64,000 nucleotides of DNA from Myxococcaceae bacterium (GTDB lineage: Bacteria; Myxococcota; Myxococcia; Myxococcales; Myxococcaceae). Positions 1 to 8,901 of this stretch are shown here, piece by piece (within the stretch, counting starts at the first letter, position 1; each line of letters starts with the position of its first letter). The notes below the pieces were generated by a model. It was not told the origin of the DNA. It saw only the letters and a program-made list of their open reading frames with translations, and did no database searches. The position numbers and the translations under genes were made by a program. Where the stretch lies: assembly GCA_016793095.1 (NCBI GenBank), contig JAEUJQ010000023.1, forward strand, positions 21,875 through 85,874, written 5' to 3'.

Positions 1-336
1 GCCCGAGCAGTTGCCCGTCGCGCGCACCTGCACGAAGTAGCGCGGCTGCGTGGTGGCGATGAGCTGGGTGAAGAGCTCCTCGGTGCCCACCTTCAGCGTC
101 GGGATGCTCGGCACGGGCAGGAGCCACCCGAAGTCCTTCGCGTCACCCGCGTACTGAATCTGGATGTGCGCCGTCACCTGGCCATTGGCGGTCGCGAAGA
201 GGATCCGCTCTCCAGCCTGCACGACGGGCACGGTCGGGTCGGGCGGCGCGAAACAGCCACAGGCTTCGGCGCGGCCCGCCCAGGTCGCGACGGCGACCGA
301 TGCGGTCAGCAGAATGCTGGCGATGGACTTGATCAT
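1..336 (-). CDS. DUF2330 family secreted protein, N-terminal part (runs off window)
   Basis: The reading frame starts at an ATG (336) with a GAGGA ribosome site about 10 bases upstream, and is open to base 1, so the C-terminal part lies outside the window. It begins with a signal peptide (MIKSIASILLTASVAVATWAGRAEA) followed by a Cys-Gly-Cys mature start and a pattern (QAGERILFATANGQVTAHIQI, then FGWLLPVPSIP) shared with the complete DUF2330 protein at 5936. The biochemical role of this family is unknown; an exported or periplasmic location follows from the signal peptide. Only the first 112 codons are visible. Confidence 0.8.
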   Translation of the reverse strand, partial: MIKSIASILLTASVAVATWAGRAEACGCFAPPDPTVPVVQAGERILFATANGQVTAHIQIQYAGDAKDFGWLLPVPSIPTLKVGTEELFTQLIATTQPRYFVQVRATGNCSG

Positions 337-521
337 GGAGTTCCTCGGGGGAATGCCCGGCCTCGAGCAGGGAAGGTCGCGGGAGCTTCGCAGGGCCCGT
401 GCCAACCGGCAGCTTCAGCGATTTCAGGTCGTTTGGGGAGGGGCGAAGCGGTGATCGGCCTGATTCCCGTCATGGGCGCCGCAGAAAACTGAGTCGCTCG
501 CCCGGCTTCGGGGTGGGCGTT

Positions 522-2072
522 ATGAGGGCGCCGGTGACGGCTCCGACGTTGGGCATCATCGCCATCAACGACGTGTACGCGCTGACGCACCTGCCCCGCG
601 TCGCGAGCCTCGTCGCGCACCACCGTGCCCGGACCCGCGCCGACCGCTGGCTCGTCGTGCTGGCGGGCGACTTCGTGGCGCCGAGCGTGCTGTCGAGCCT
701 CGACGGCGGCCATCGCATGGTGGGCTGCCTCAACGCCCTGGGCGTCACTCACGTCATCCTCGGAAACCACGAAGACGACGTGCCCGTGTCGGAGCTGCAA
801 GCGCGCGTGCGCGAGTTCCAGGGCTGCTGGCTCGGCACCAACGTGCACGGCTTCGCGCCGCCCCTCTCCCGCCACGACGTCGTCGAGGTCGGCGGAAAGC
901 GCGTCGGCCTCGTCGGCGTGGTGATGAACGACCCGAACGTCTACCACCGCGCGCCCTTCGGCGGCGTGCGCCTCGAGGACCCGAATGAGGTGGTGGTGCG
1001 TGAGGCGGCGCGGCTGCGCTCCGCGTCGGGCTGCGACACCGTCATCGCGCTCACGCACCAGTGGGTGAAGGACGACCGGGCTCTCGCGCAGACGGGCGTG
1101 GTGCCGCTCATCATCGGCGGCCACGAGCACGACCCGCACCTCGAGCACGTCGCCGGCGCCGTCATCACCAAGTCCGGAATGGACGCGACGCACGCGGCCA
1201 TCGTCACGCTGACGCTCACGGAGCCGCCCTCGGTGCACGTCGAGCACGAGTCCACCGCGTCGTACCCGCTCGACCCGCGGCTGCAGCAGCTCGTTGACGA
1301 GGCCGACGCCTTCATCGAGCGGCTCGCCGGCGGGGTGCTGGTGTCGCGGCTGCCCGGCCCGCTCTCGTCGCAGGGCTCGCGGGTGCGCCAGACGACGATG
1401 GGCACCTTCGTCACCTCGACGCTGCGGGACGCGCTGGGCGTCGACGGCGCCCTCTTCAACGGCGGTGGTCTGCGGGGCTCCGAGGCGCACACCGACGTGC
1501 TGACGCTGGGCGACCTGCAGAACGAGCTGCCCTTCGACAACGAGGTGGTGGTGGCGGTGATGCCCGGCCGGCTGGTGCGGGAGGCCGTCGCGTACTCGCG
1601 CCGCCACGCGCCGGGCACGGGCCACGGTGGCTTCCTGCAGGTCGATGACCGCGCGCGCGTCGGGGACGACGGCCACACGCTGACGCACTTCGCCGGGGCG
1701 CCGCTCGACGACGACCGCGGCTACCGTGTCGCCGTGCCCCGCGGCCACCTGCTGGGCCTCGACCGCATCGAGCCCTTCGAGCGCTTCGCCCGTGAGCAGC
1801 CAGACGCCGTGCCCGCTGCGGGGAGCGGTCGTTCCCCCCGCCTCATCCTGCTCGAGGCGCTCGTCCGGGCGCGGCTGGCGAACGCTGGCAGCTTCGAGGC
1901 GCTCGACCAGGACCAGGACGGCCGCCTGACCCGCGCCGAGCTGACGCGGGCGCTCACCGAGCAGGGCGCGCCGCCGTCAGAGACCACGGTGTCGCTGGTG
2001 CTCGACACCCTCGACGCGAACCACGACCGCGTGTTGACACGCGACGAGGTGCACGCCGACGACGAGCCTTGA
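522..2072 (+). CDS. 5'-nucleotidase/metallophosphoesterase with C-terminal EF-hands
   Basis: 516 residues. The N-terminal half has calcineurin-type metallophosphatase motifs in order: IND (15-17), GD (49-50), GNHE (81-84), TH (178-179) and GGHEHD (199-204). The C-terminal half has the 5'-nucleotidase substrate domain (FNGGGLRG, LPFDNEVV). The family hydrolyses phosphomonoesters such as nucleotides using two metal ions. The last ~60 residues hold two 12-residue EF-hand loops (DQDQDGRLTRAE and DANHDRVLTRDE), each ending in the canonical Glu, so calcium may modulate it. No clear signal peptide is seen from this ATG; an in-frame GTG at 513 and a longer frame from 399 exist, but homology-like sequence begins at about residue 10. 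Confidence 0.88.
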   Translation: MRAPVTAPTLGIIAINDVYALTHLPRVASLVAHHRARTRADRWLVVLAGDFVAPSVLSSLDGGHRMVGCLNALGVTHVILGNHEDDVPVSELQARVREFQGCWLGTNVHGFAPPLSRHDVVEVGGKRVGLVGVVMNDPNVYHRAPFGGVRLEDPNEVVVREAARLRSASGCDTVIALTHQWVKDDRALAQTGVVPLIIGGHEHDPHLEHVAGAVITKSGMDATHAAIVTLTLTEPPSVHVEHESTASYPLDPRLQQLVDEADAFIERLAGGVLVSRLPGPLSSQGSRVRQTTMGTFVTSTLRDALGVDGALFNGGGLRGSEAHTDVLTLGDLQNELPFDNEVVVAVMPGRLVREAVAYSRRHAPGTGHGGFLQVDDRARVGDDGHTLTHFAGAPLDDDRGYRVAVPRGHLLGLDRIEPFERFAREQPDAVPAAGSGRSPRLILLEALVRARLANAGSFEALDQDQDGRLTRAELTRALTEQGAPPSETTVSLVLDTLDANHDRVLTRDEVHADDEP

Positions 2073-2232
2073 GCGTGGCGGTGCCCTCGTTCGTTCGTCT
2101 CGCTGCGGTCGATGCGCGGTGAGCTCGATCTCCGACGTGGCCGCCTCGGCAGCGCCCGAGCGCGTCGGGGGAGTGGCCGGAGGCGTCTCGGTAGCACCGC
2201 AGACGGCGTCGACGGCGTGGGAGAGCTGAGAC

Positions 2233-2250
2233 ACCTGCGCGAACGCAGGT
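2233..2250. terminator. Perfect 7-bp hairpin between convergent genes
   Basis: ACCTGCG-CGAA-CGCAGGT: a seven-base-pair GC-rich stem with a tetraloop, overlapping the stop codon of the leftward hydrolase and lying about 160 bases past the nucleotidase stop. There is no T-run, so intrinsic termination is uncertain. It may work with Rho or as an mRNA 3' end stabiliser. Confidence 0.4.
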
Positions 2251-2930
2251 CACGCCCCGACGAACGTGCGCACGAGCGCGGCGGCCGGCCCCGGGCGGGC
2301 CTGGAGGATCAGGTGCGGCGCGTCGAGGTCGACGTGCCGAGCGTCCGGGCGCGCGGCGCGGAGCTCGGCGGTGACCGAGGCGGAGACGAGCCGGTCCTGC
2401 CGCGCGCTCACCGTCATGATGGGCATCTGGAGGGCACGCAGCCGCTCGCGCTCGTCGAGGCGTGAGAGCTGCGCCAGGCGGTCGGCGAGCACCTCGGGCG
2501 CGACGCGCGAGAGGGCCTGGCGCACGGTGTCGATGAGCGCGTCGCTCGAGCCGGTGCCGGTGAGGAAGGTGCGCACCGCCCATCTCGGCGGAGCGATGAG
2601 AAAGGGCACGCGCCCGAACGCGCGCAGCAGCGTGGCGCCGAGCGGCGGGGTGACGAACGAGCCCACCAGCACCAGCCGCTCGACGAGCTCGGGCCGCTGC
2701 GTGGCGAAGCGGATGCCCACGGCCGTCGAGAACGACTCCGCGACGAGCGTGACTGGCGCGTCGAGCTCGAGCGCTGCGACGAGTGCGTCCATCGAGCACG
2801 GCGAACGGAGCGGGTAGCGCGCGATCTGCACGGTCGCCCACGACGACACCTCGGCCGCGAACGGCGCGAAGAGCTCGCCGGTCCCGTCCATCCCGGGGAG
2901 AAGCAGGAGCCGCGTTGCAGAGCGCGTCAC
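2250..2930 (-). CDS. Alpha/beta hydrolase with atypical nucleophile elbow
   Basis: 226 residues, GTG start. The fold is recognisable from LLLLPGMDGTG (oxyanion region, ~8-18), VTLVAESFSTAVGIRFA (nucleophile strand-turn-helix) and MTVSARQDRLVS (acid strand), with a late His in DAPHLIL. The usual Gly-x-Ser-x-Gly elbow reads Ala-Glu-Ser-Phe-Ser here, as in some SxS-type members, so the catalytic Ser is retained but both glycines are replaced. The substrate cannot be predicted. It stands alone, convergent with the nucleotidase. Confidence 0.8.
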   Translation of the reverse strand: MTRSATRLLLLPGMDGTGELFAPFAAEVSSWATVQIARYPLRSPCSMDALVAALELDAPVTLVAESFSTAVGIRFATQRPELVERLVLVGSFVTPPLGATLLRAFGRVPFLIAPPRWAVRTFLTGTGSSDALIDTVRQALSRVAPEVLADRLAQLSRLDERERLRALQMPIMTVSARQDRLVSASVTAELRAARPDARHVDLDAPHLILQARPGPAAALVRTFVGA

Positions 2931-3284
2931 GTTGGCTGGAGGAACGAGTTCGCGGTGACGGACTGGCGCCGCTCGCGCCTCGCGTCACTGAGGCGGGAGG
3001 GTGAGCGAGGTGCTCGCCAGCGGCTCGTCGATGAGGAGCTGGTGTCGGAAGCTGCCACGGAGGTTCTCCGAGCGGACCGTCGCGCCGCTGCCATCACGGT
3101 CGTTGAAGGCGCCGTCCGACCGGTGGTTGAGGCCATGGATGAAGTCGTGACGCCCGCGTCGTGCAGCACCGGAAGCGACCTGAGAGAACAACAATGAAGG
3201 ATTCGGGGCGACGGGTCGAGTGCCAGCGTGGTGGGGAGAGACCGCTGCGAAGAGAGCCGCCCTCGCGCTCGCGCGGAGCCACCG
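2931..3284. other. 354-base gap, no supportable gene
   Basis: Lies between two leftward genes. Short frames exist on both strands. The best-looking is a leftward stretch at 2985-3194 (HDFIHGLNHRSDGAFNDRDG), which lacks an identifiable start or family and could be a remnant of a decayed gene. I see no promoter or RNA that I can support. Confidence 0.35.
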
Positions 3285-4172
3285 TCACGCCCGACTCACG
3301 AGCCAATCGACGAACGCGCGCACGCGCGCGCTCAGGTGCCGCGTCCTCGGGTACAGGACGACGAGGGGCAGGTTCCCCGAGTCCCAGTCGGCGAGCACCC
3401 GGACCAGCTTCCTCTCGCGCAGGAGCCTGTCCACGTACCCGGAGCGGGGCGTCTGCAACAGCCCGAGGCCCGCGACGCCGCACGCGAGGAAGGTGTCGGC
3501 GTCGTTGCACGCGACCGCGTGCGTGACCGGCACCTCGAGCGCCTCGCCGTCCCTCTCGAAGTCGAGCGCGTAGACCTCTCCGGTCCTGGGCGAGAAGAAG
3601 TTCACTGCGCGGTGCCTGGACAGGTCGGCCGGGCTGCGTGGCGTGCCGTGTCTGCGCAGGTACGAGGGGGCCGCGCAGGTGATGACCGGCAGCGTCTTGA
3701 GCTTCCGCACGACCAGCGACTCGTCGAGCGCCGCGCCACCCCGCACGACGCAATCGACGCCCTCCCGGAGCAGGTCCACCGGCCGGTCGCTGCTGCCGAG
3801 CTCGAGCTGCAGCTCGGGGTAGCGCTGAAAGAACACCGGCAGCGCGGGCGCGAGGATGTGTCGGCCGAAGGCCGCGGGCACGTCCACGCGCAGCCGACCG
3901 CGCACGGCCTTCGTCGCGCCGTGAATCGAGTCGCGCAGCTCGGCGGTGTCAGCGAGCAGCCGCTCCACGCGCTCGAGCGCCGCGGCGCCATCGGTGGTGA
4001 GCGTCACCCGCCTCGTGGTGCGATGGAGCAGCGTCACGCCGAGGTGCGCCTCGAGCTGCTGCACCAGGGTCGTCACGGTGGCGTTCGAGACGCCGAGGGC
4101 GCGGGCGGCTGGCGTGAAGCCGCCGAGGCGGGCGACGCGAGCGAAGCTCTCCATGGCGCGGTGCAGGTCCAT
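3285..4172 (-). CDS. LysR-family transcriptional regulator
   Basis: 295 residues, the usual LysR length. Residues 1-60 are a winged helix-turn-helix (FARVARLGGFTPAARALGVSNATVTTLVQQLE, then LLHRTTRRVTLTTDG), followed by a periplasmic-binding-protein-like effector domain (RLRVDVPAAFGRHILAPALPVF onwards). The family usually regulates an adjacent divergent gene in response to a small ligand. Here the neighbour is an aldo/keto reductase 103 bases away, its likely target. The FGRHILAPALP type resembles the regulators that control oxidoreductases such as AKRs; the ligand is unknown. Confidence 0.93.
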   Translation of the reverse strand: MDLHRAMESFARVARLGGFTPAARALGVSNATVTTLVQQLEAHLGVTLLHRTTRRVTLTTDGAAALERVERLLADTAELRDSIHGATKAVRGRLRVDVPAAFGRHILAPALPVFFQRYPELQLELGSSDRPVDLLREGVDCVVRGGAALDESLVVRKLKTLPVITCAAPSYLRRHGTPRSPADLSRHRAVNFFSPRTGEVYALDFERDGEALEVPVTHAVACNDADTFLACGVAGLGLLQTPRSGYVDRLLRERKLVRVLADWDSGNLPLVVLYPRTRHLSARVRAFVDWLVSRA

Positions 4173-4275
4173 TGTTCACGAACTCCAAAAGGTGTTGTCG
4201 TCAGCGCGCTATTTATTCGGAATGCCTGGCACAATACACCTCTCGACGTTGCACCACCCCAACGAGGAGCACGTC
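4173..4275. promoter_or_regulatory. Shared LysR/AKR divergent promoter region
   Basis: 103 bases between the start codons of a LysR regulator and an aldo/keto reductase. It contains the only AT-rich stretch nearby (CTATTTATTCGGAAT, about 4207-4221), and an AACGAGGAGC ribosome site sits before the AKR start. LysR operators (T-N11-A) are expected here by family precedent, but I cannot single one out. Confidence 0.5.
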
Positions 4276-5259
4276 ATGCAGACCCGTCAACGTCGTCTCG
4301 GCCGCACCGGCCCCACCGTCTTCCCTCTCGGCCTCGGCACCATGGGCATGTCCGCGATGTACGGCCCGTCGGACGACGCCGAGAGCGTCGCCACCATCCA
4401 CGCCGCGCTCGACGCTGGCATCACGCTGTTCGACACGGCCGACTTCTACGGCACCGGCCACAACGAGCGCCTGCTGGCCCGCGCGCTCGGCGCCCGTCGC
4501 AAGGACGTGCAGCTGAGCGTGAAGTTCGGCGCCCTGCGCGCTCCGGGTGGCGGGTGGACGGGCGTCGATGGCCGGCCCGCCGCGGTGAAGAACTTCCTCG
4601 CCTACTCACTCGACCGCCTGGGCACGGACTACGTGGACGTCTACCGGCCCGCTCGGCTCGACCCGAACGTGCCCATCGAGGACACGGTGGGCGCCATCGC
4701 CGACCTGGTGAAGGCAGGCTACGTGCGCCACATCGGCCTGTCCGAGGTGAACCCGGAGACGGTTCGGCGCGCCCAGGCCGTTCATCCCATCGTCGACGTG
4801 CAGCTCGAGTACTCGCTCGCCAGCCGCGGCCTCGAGGCGCAGCTGCCGGCCCTGCGCGCGATGGGCGTGGGCGTCACCGCCTACGGCGTGCTCTCGCGTG
4901 GACTGCTGGTGGGCTCGAAGCCAAAGGGCCCGACCGACTTACGCGCCTGGCTCCCCCGCTTCACCGGGGAGAACGCCACGAGGAACGCTCACGCGCAGCA
5001 GGCCCTGGCCGACCTCGCCGCCGCGCGCAAGGTGAGCGCCTCGCAGCTCGCCATCGCCTGGGCCCTCTCTCGCGGAGACGACCTCCTGCCGCTCATCGGC
5101 GCCCGTACCCGTGCACAGCTCACCGACGCGCTCGGCGCCCTCACCCTCGAGCTGAGCCCAGCCGAGCTCACCCAGCTCGAGGCGGCGTGCGCCACCATCG
5201 CGGGGACCCGCTACGCGCCCGAGCACATGGGCAACCTCGACAGCGAGCGGCGCGTCTGA
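4276..5259 (+). CDS. Aldo/keto reductase
   Basis: 327 residues; the ATG at 4276 has a GAGGAG site nine bases upstream. AKR signatures are present: RRLGRTGPTVFPLGLGTMGMS, LFDTADFYG (catalytic Asp and Tyr) and LSVKFGALR (catalytic Lys). The usual catalytic His after the next strand is not there: the segment reads DVYRPARLDP, the PARLDP variant, with Ala at the expected position. Such proteins reduce or oxidise carbonyls with NADPH. Divergent from a LysR regulator that probably controls it. Convergent with ThpR, only 24 bases apart. Confidence 0.92.
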   Translation: MQTRQRRLGRTGPTVFPLGLGTMGMSAMYGPSDDAESVATIHAALDAGITLFDTADFYGTGHNERLLARALGARRKDVQLSVKFGALRAPGGGWTGVDGRPAAVKNFLAYSLDRLGTDYVDVYRPARLDPNVPIEDTVGAIADLVKAGYVRHIGLSEVNPETVRRAQAVHPIVDVQLEYSLASRGLEAQLPALRAMGVGVTAYGVLSRGLLVGSKPKGPTDLRAWLPRFTGENATRNAHAQQALADLAAARKVSASQLAIAWALSRGDDLLPLIGARTRAQLTDALGALTLELSPAELTQLEAACATIAGTRYAPEHMGNLDSERRV

Positions 5260-5283
5260 GGCTGCGCTGCGTTCGCCACCCGG

Positions 5284-5832
5284 TCACCCCAGCGGCGCGC
5301 GGTGCAGCGCCTGGTAGCGGTCGGCGCGGCTCTCGTAGAGCGTCAACTGCGCGACCGTGAAGGGGCGCGAGCGGAGCGTCGAGAGGGCCGTCGCCGCCTC
5401 CGCGAAGGCAGCGTTGTGCTTCGACCGCGCGAGCGTCACGTGCGGGGTGAAGGCGCGCTCGTGCTCCTTCGGCGACAACCCCGGCAACTGCTGGGTGAGG
5501 AGCGCGCGCTGCGCGTCGGCCTGGAGCGCGCGCAGGGGCTCCACCGCTCCGGCGACGCCCAGCCACAACACCGACGGCGCCCGCGCGGTGCCGAAGGTGC
5601 CCGCGCTGGCCAGCTCGAGCGAGAACGGTTGGTGCCGGCGGGCCAGCGCGTCGATGACGGGCTTGAAGCCCTCGACGTGCCCGGGGTCCGCGTTGCCGAG
5701 GAACACCAGCGTCAGGTGCAGCTTGTCCGCGCGCACCCACTTCGCCGGCACCAGCGGCCGGTGCTGCTCGATGACCTGCGCGGCCAGCGTCCGGGCCGCG
5801 TCGTCGAGGTCGATCGCGAGGAAGACGGACAT
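5284..5832 (-). CDS. thpR: RNA 2',3'-cyclic phosphodiesterase
   Basis: 182 residues, the expected size for the LigT/ThpR branch of the 2H phosphoesterases. Both catalytic His-x-Thr motifs are present: HLTL at 39-42 and HVTLAR at 131-136. The N-terminus (MSVFLAIDLDD) and LVFLGNADP also match. The family opens 2',3'-cyclic phosphates on RNA to 2'-phosphate and can ligate tRNA halves in vitro. Cytoplasmic. Ends 24 bases from the convergent AKR. Confidence 0.93.
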   Translation of the reverse strand: MSVFLAIDLDDAARTLAAQVIEQHRPLVPAKWVRADKLHLTLVFLGNADPGHVEGFKPVIDALARRHQPFSLELASAGTFGTARAPSVLWLGVAGAVEPLRALQADAQRALLTQQLPGLSPKEHERAFTPHVTLARSKHNAAFAEAATALSTLRSRPFTVAQLTLYESRADRYQALHRAPLG

Positions 5833-5935
5833 GTGAGGGCGCAGTCGAGCACGATCTCGCTTCGCCGGCTGCGCATTCCATGAGGAACTCCCGTCGCGGC
5901 GCCGCTGTCACAGCCGCACCTTCCTGGAGCCTCCC

Positions 5936-7327
5936 ATGCGCCACCTCGCCACCGTCCTCGCGGGCCTCACGCTCTTCGCGGCCTCCGCCGCGCACGCGTT
6001 CTGTGGCTTCTACGTCTCGTCTGCTGGCGGCCAGCTCTTCAACGACGCCACCATGGTGGCCCTCATGCGCGACGGCACCCGCACCGTGCTGTCGATGCAG
6101 AACAACTACCGCGGGCCGCCGAGCGACTTCGCGATGGTGGTGCCCGTGCCCGTGGTGCTCCAGAAGGAGAACGTGCGTACGCTGCCGAAGGCCGCCTTCG
6201 AGCGCCTCGACGCCCTCGCCTCACCCCGCCTGGTGCAGCTGTGCGTGGACGAGGAGCAGCCCCTCGCTCGGGCCGGCGCCGGCATGGCGAAGAGCGCCTC
6301 GCGCACGAGGGACGAGGCCCTGCCGCGCGACCTCGGCGTGAAGGTCGAGGCGAAGTTCGAGGTGAACGAGTACGAGGTCGTCATCCTCTCGGCGAAGGAC
6401 GCGCTCGGCCTCGACATCTGGCTGCGTGAGAACAAGTACCAGATTCCACCCAACGCCGAGCCGCTGCTGCGCCCGTACGTGCAGAACAACTCGAAGTTCT
6501 TCGTCGCGAAGGTGAACGCGAAGAAGGTGAAGTTCGTCAACGGCCAGGCGGTGCTCTCGCCGCTGCGCTTCCACTACGACAGCGAGAAGTTCGAGCTGCC
6601 GGTCCGGCTGGGCCTCGTCAACAGCTCCGGCGAGCAGGACCTCATCGTTCACGTCATCGCGAAGCACCGCTACGAGGTCGCCAACCGGAAGAACGTCTTC
6701 GTGCCGTCGAACCTCGACGTGAAGGTGGCCGTCGAGCCGCGCTTCGGGGCCTTCTACTCCGAGCTCGTGAAGCGCACGTTCGACAAGAACGGCGGCGCGG
6801 CAGTGACGGAGTTCGCGTGGCAGGGCGCCATGCCGCCTCCGCAGGTGATGGTGGACCAGGGCATCTACGGCGTCACCTGCGACCCGTGCCCGCCACCACA
6901 CCCGATGGACGACCCGCTCACCCGGCTGCTCGGCGCCGACGTCATCCCCGGCGTGAAGGGCGACTCCGGCGTCGCGAAGTGGGCGAACGAGACGACGCTG
7001 ACGCGCCTCCACCTGCGCTACACGAAGGACAGCCTCACCGACGACCTCGTCTTCCAGCAGGCCGAGCCGATGGAGGGCGGCGTTCCGGGCGTCGAGGGCG
7101 TGCGCGCCGCGAAGAAGAATCGCTTCCAGGGCCGCTACGTCATGTGGAAGCGCGGCGAGGCGTGCTGGGACATGGCCTCGCCCATCGTGTCAGCCGGCCT
7201 CGCAGGCACGACCGCCGTGATGGCGAAGGCGGCCACGCTCCCCCTTCCCTTCGAGGAGTACCTCGTCACCTCCATCCCCACGCTCGGCATCGAGGCGAAG
7301 GGCTTCGTGAAGAAGCCGTCGCCCTGA
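5936..7327 (+). CDS. DUF2330 secreted protein
   Basis: 463 residues with a GGAG site before the ATG. A cleavable signal peptide (MRHLATVLAGLTLFAASAAHA) leads directly to FCGFYVSSAGGQLFNDATMVALMRDG, the typical start of DUF2330 proteins, then PPSDFAMVVPVPVVL. The DUF is common in Myxococcota and has no known function; export is inferred. A second copy-type gene starts at base 336 on the other strand. It contains several Cys (CVDE, CDPCPPP), possibly disulfides. Confidence 0.85.
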   Translation: MRHLATVLAGLTLFAASAAHAFCGFYVSSAGGQLFNDATMVALMRDGTRTVLSMQNNYRGPPSDFAMVVPVPVVLQKENVRTLPKAAFERLDALASPRLVQLCVDEEQPLARAGAGMAKSASRTRDEALPRDLGVKVEAKFEVNEYEVVILSAKDALGLDIWLRENKYQIPPNAEPLLRPYVQNNSKFFVAKVNAKKVKFVNGQAVLSPLRFHYDSEKFELPVRLGLVNSSGEQDLIVHVIAKHRYEVANRKNVFVPSNLDVKVAVEPRFGAFYSELVKRTFDKNGGAAVTEFAWQGAMPPPQVMVDQGIYGVTCDPCPPPHPMDDPLTRLLGADVIPGVKGDSGVAKWANETTLTRLHLRYTKDSLTDDLVFQQAEPMEGGVPGVEGVRAAKKNRFQGRYVMWKRGEACWDMASPIVSAGLAGTTAVMAKAATLPLPFEEYLVTSIPTLGIEAKGFVKKPSP

Positions 7328-7447
7328 GCCACCCGAAGAAGCCCTGCTTTCAGCACGAAAGCGCTACGCTTGGCTCCGAAGTCCCTGCCCTGATCCCACT
7401 CAAGAGACGTCACGAGCGTCAGGTGTCAGGCTGGTTATGGGGGAGAT

Positions 7448-8794
7448 GTGGGAACCGGGTCTGAGGCGGCCAACGGCTCGAGGCACGAAGCGCTCGCTCG
7501 CGAGGACGGGCACTTCCGTGCGCTCGTCGAGGTGACGTCCGACTGGCTCTGGGAGATCGACGCGCAGGGCCGCTATTCCTACTCCAACCCGAAGGTGAAG
7601 GAGCTGCTCGGCTACGAGCCCCACGAGGTCATCGGCAAGACGCCGTTCGACTTCATGCACCCGCCCGAGGCGCGGCGGGTCGGCGAGCTGTTCGGGGCCA
7701 TCGCCGCCGAGCGCCGCGAGTTCCACGAGCTGGTCAACGTCAACCTGCACAAGGACGGCCACGAGGTGGTGCTCGAGACGAGCGGCGTGCCCATCTTCGG
7801 CGACGACGGGTCCTTCCTCGGCTTTCGCGGCATCGATCGCGACGTGACCGAGCGCTTTCATGCCGAGCGGCGCCTGCGGCTCGCCGACGCGGCGGTGCAG
7901 GCCTCGGCCGAGGGCATCATCGTCGCCGACGCGAGCGGCAACATCACCGCGGTGAACCCGGCCTGGGCCACCATGTCGGGCTACCCGGAGTCGGCGCTGC
8001 TCGGCAGGCAACCCAGCATGCTCTCAGCCACGGAGAGCACCCGCGCGCGGCTGTGGGACCTGCTCACCGGCGCCCCCCGCTGGAGCGGCGAAGGCACCTG
8101 CCGCCACCGCTCGGGTGAGACCTTCCCCGTGTGGATGACGCTGTCGCAGGTGCAGGACGAGCAGCGCGTCGTCACCGGCTTCGTCGCGCTGGTCAGCGAC
8201 ATGACCGAGCGCCGCGCCGCCGAGGCGACCATCCGGTTCCAGGCCAACCACGACGCGGTGACCCAGCTCGCGAACCGCACGTCGTTCCTCGCCGCCCTGA
8301 CGCGCGCGCTCGCCGACGGCATGCGCCTCCAGGAGCGGGTCGCGGTGCTCTTCGTCGACCTCGATGGCTTCAAGCCCGTCAACGACCAGCACGGCCACGG
8401 CGTCGGCGACGTCCTGCTGGCCACCACGGCGCGGCGCCTCGAGAACTGCGTGCGCCGCACGGACCTCGTGGCGCGCTTCGGCGGAGACGAGTTCACCATT
8501 CTGCTGCGCGGGCTCACCGACGACGCCGTCGCGCTGCGCGTGGCCGAGTCGTGCGTGAAGGCTGTCGCCGCGCCGTACCGGCTCGAGGGCATTCAGGTGC
8601 ACGTCGGGGCCAGCATCGGCGTGGCCGTCTTCCCTCAGCACGGCACCACCACCGACGCCCTCATCGCGGCGGCCGACATCGCCATGTACGAGGCCAAACG
8701 CGCAGGCGGCAGCCGCGTCGCGGTGTCGGGAACGCCGCGGGCCGCGAAGAAGGCCGCACCGAAGAAACCGAGCCGGCCACTCCGCTCCCGCTGA
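7448..8794 (+). CDS. PAS-PAS-GGDEF diguanylate cyclase
   Basis: 448 residues. Two PAS sensor domains (about 20-140, with DGSFLGFRGIDRDVTER; and 145-260, with SGNITAVNPAWATMSGY) precede a GGDEF domain (about 270-430). The signature GGDEF is intact at 345-349 and an RxxD inhibitory site (R336-D339) lies five residues before it, so it should make cyclic di-GMP and be product-inhibited. No membrane segment is seen, so it is likely a cytoplasmic sensor. A short Lys/Arg/Pro-rich tail ends the protein. Start: GTG 7448 is assigned, but a purine-rich GGGGGAG is very close, so a later start is possible. Confidence 0.9.
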   Translation: MGTGSEAANGSRHEALAREDGHFRALVEVTSDWLWEIDAQGRYSYSNPKVKELLGYEPHEVIGKTPFDFMHPPEARRVGELFGAIAAERREFHELVNVNLHKDGHEVVLETSGVPIFGDDGSFLGFRGIDRDVTERFHAERRLRLADAAVQASAEGIIVADASGNITAVNPAWATMSGYPESALLGRQPSMLSATESTRARLWDLLTGAPRWSGEGTCRHRSGETFPVWMTLSQVQDEQRVVTGFVALVSDMTERRAAEATIRFQANHDAVTQLANRTSFLAALTRALADGMRLQERVAVLFVDLDGFKPVNDQHGHGVGDVLLATTARRLENCVRRTDLVARFGGDEFTILLRGLTDDAVALRVAESCVKAVAAPYRLEGIQVHVGASIGVAVFPQHGTTTDALIAAADIAMYEAKRAGGSRVAVSGTPRAAKKAAPKKPSRPLRSR

Positions 8795-8901
8795 GCTCGC
8801 GCAGCGCCGCCCTTCCAACGGGAAGTCCGCGGGGTTGGGGTGCGATAGATCGAACGGGGCGGTGGGCCGTTGAAGGGCGCACTCACCCTCGAGGAGCCCT
8901 C

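Noticed and set aside
333..1748. 471-codon minus-strand open frame
   Set aside because: Antisense to the 5'-nucleotidase; composition Arg/His/Val-rich.
2985..3194. 70-codon minus-strand frame as a real gene
   Set aside because: No ribosome site, no family; may be a remnant, not supportable as a CDS.
3946..4275. Extending the aldo/keto reductase start to 3946
   Set aside because: The extension is antisense to the LysR gene and has no AKR homology; the ATG at 4276 has a good ribosome site.
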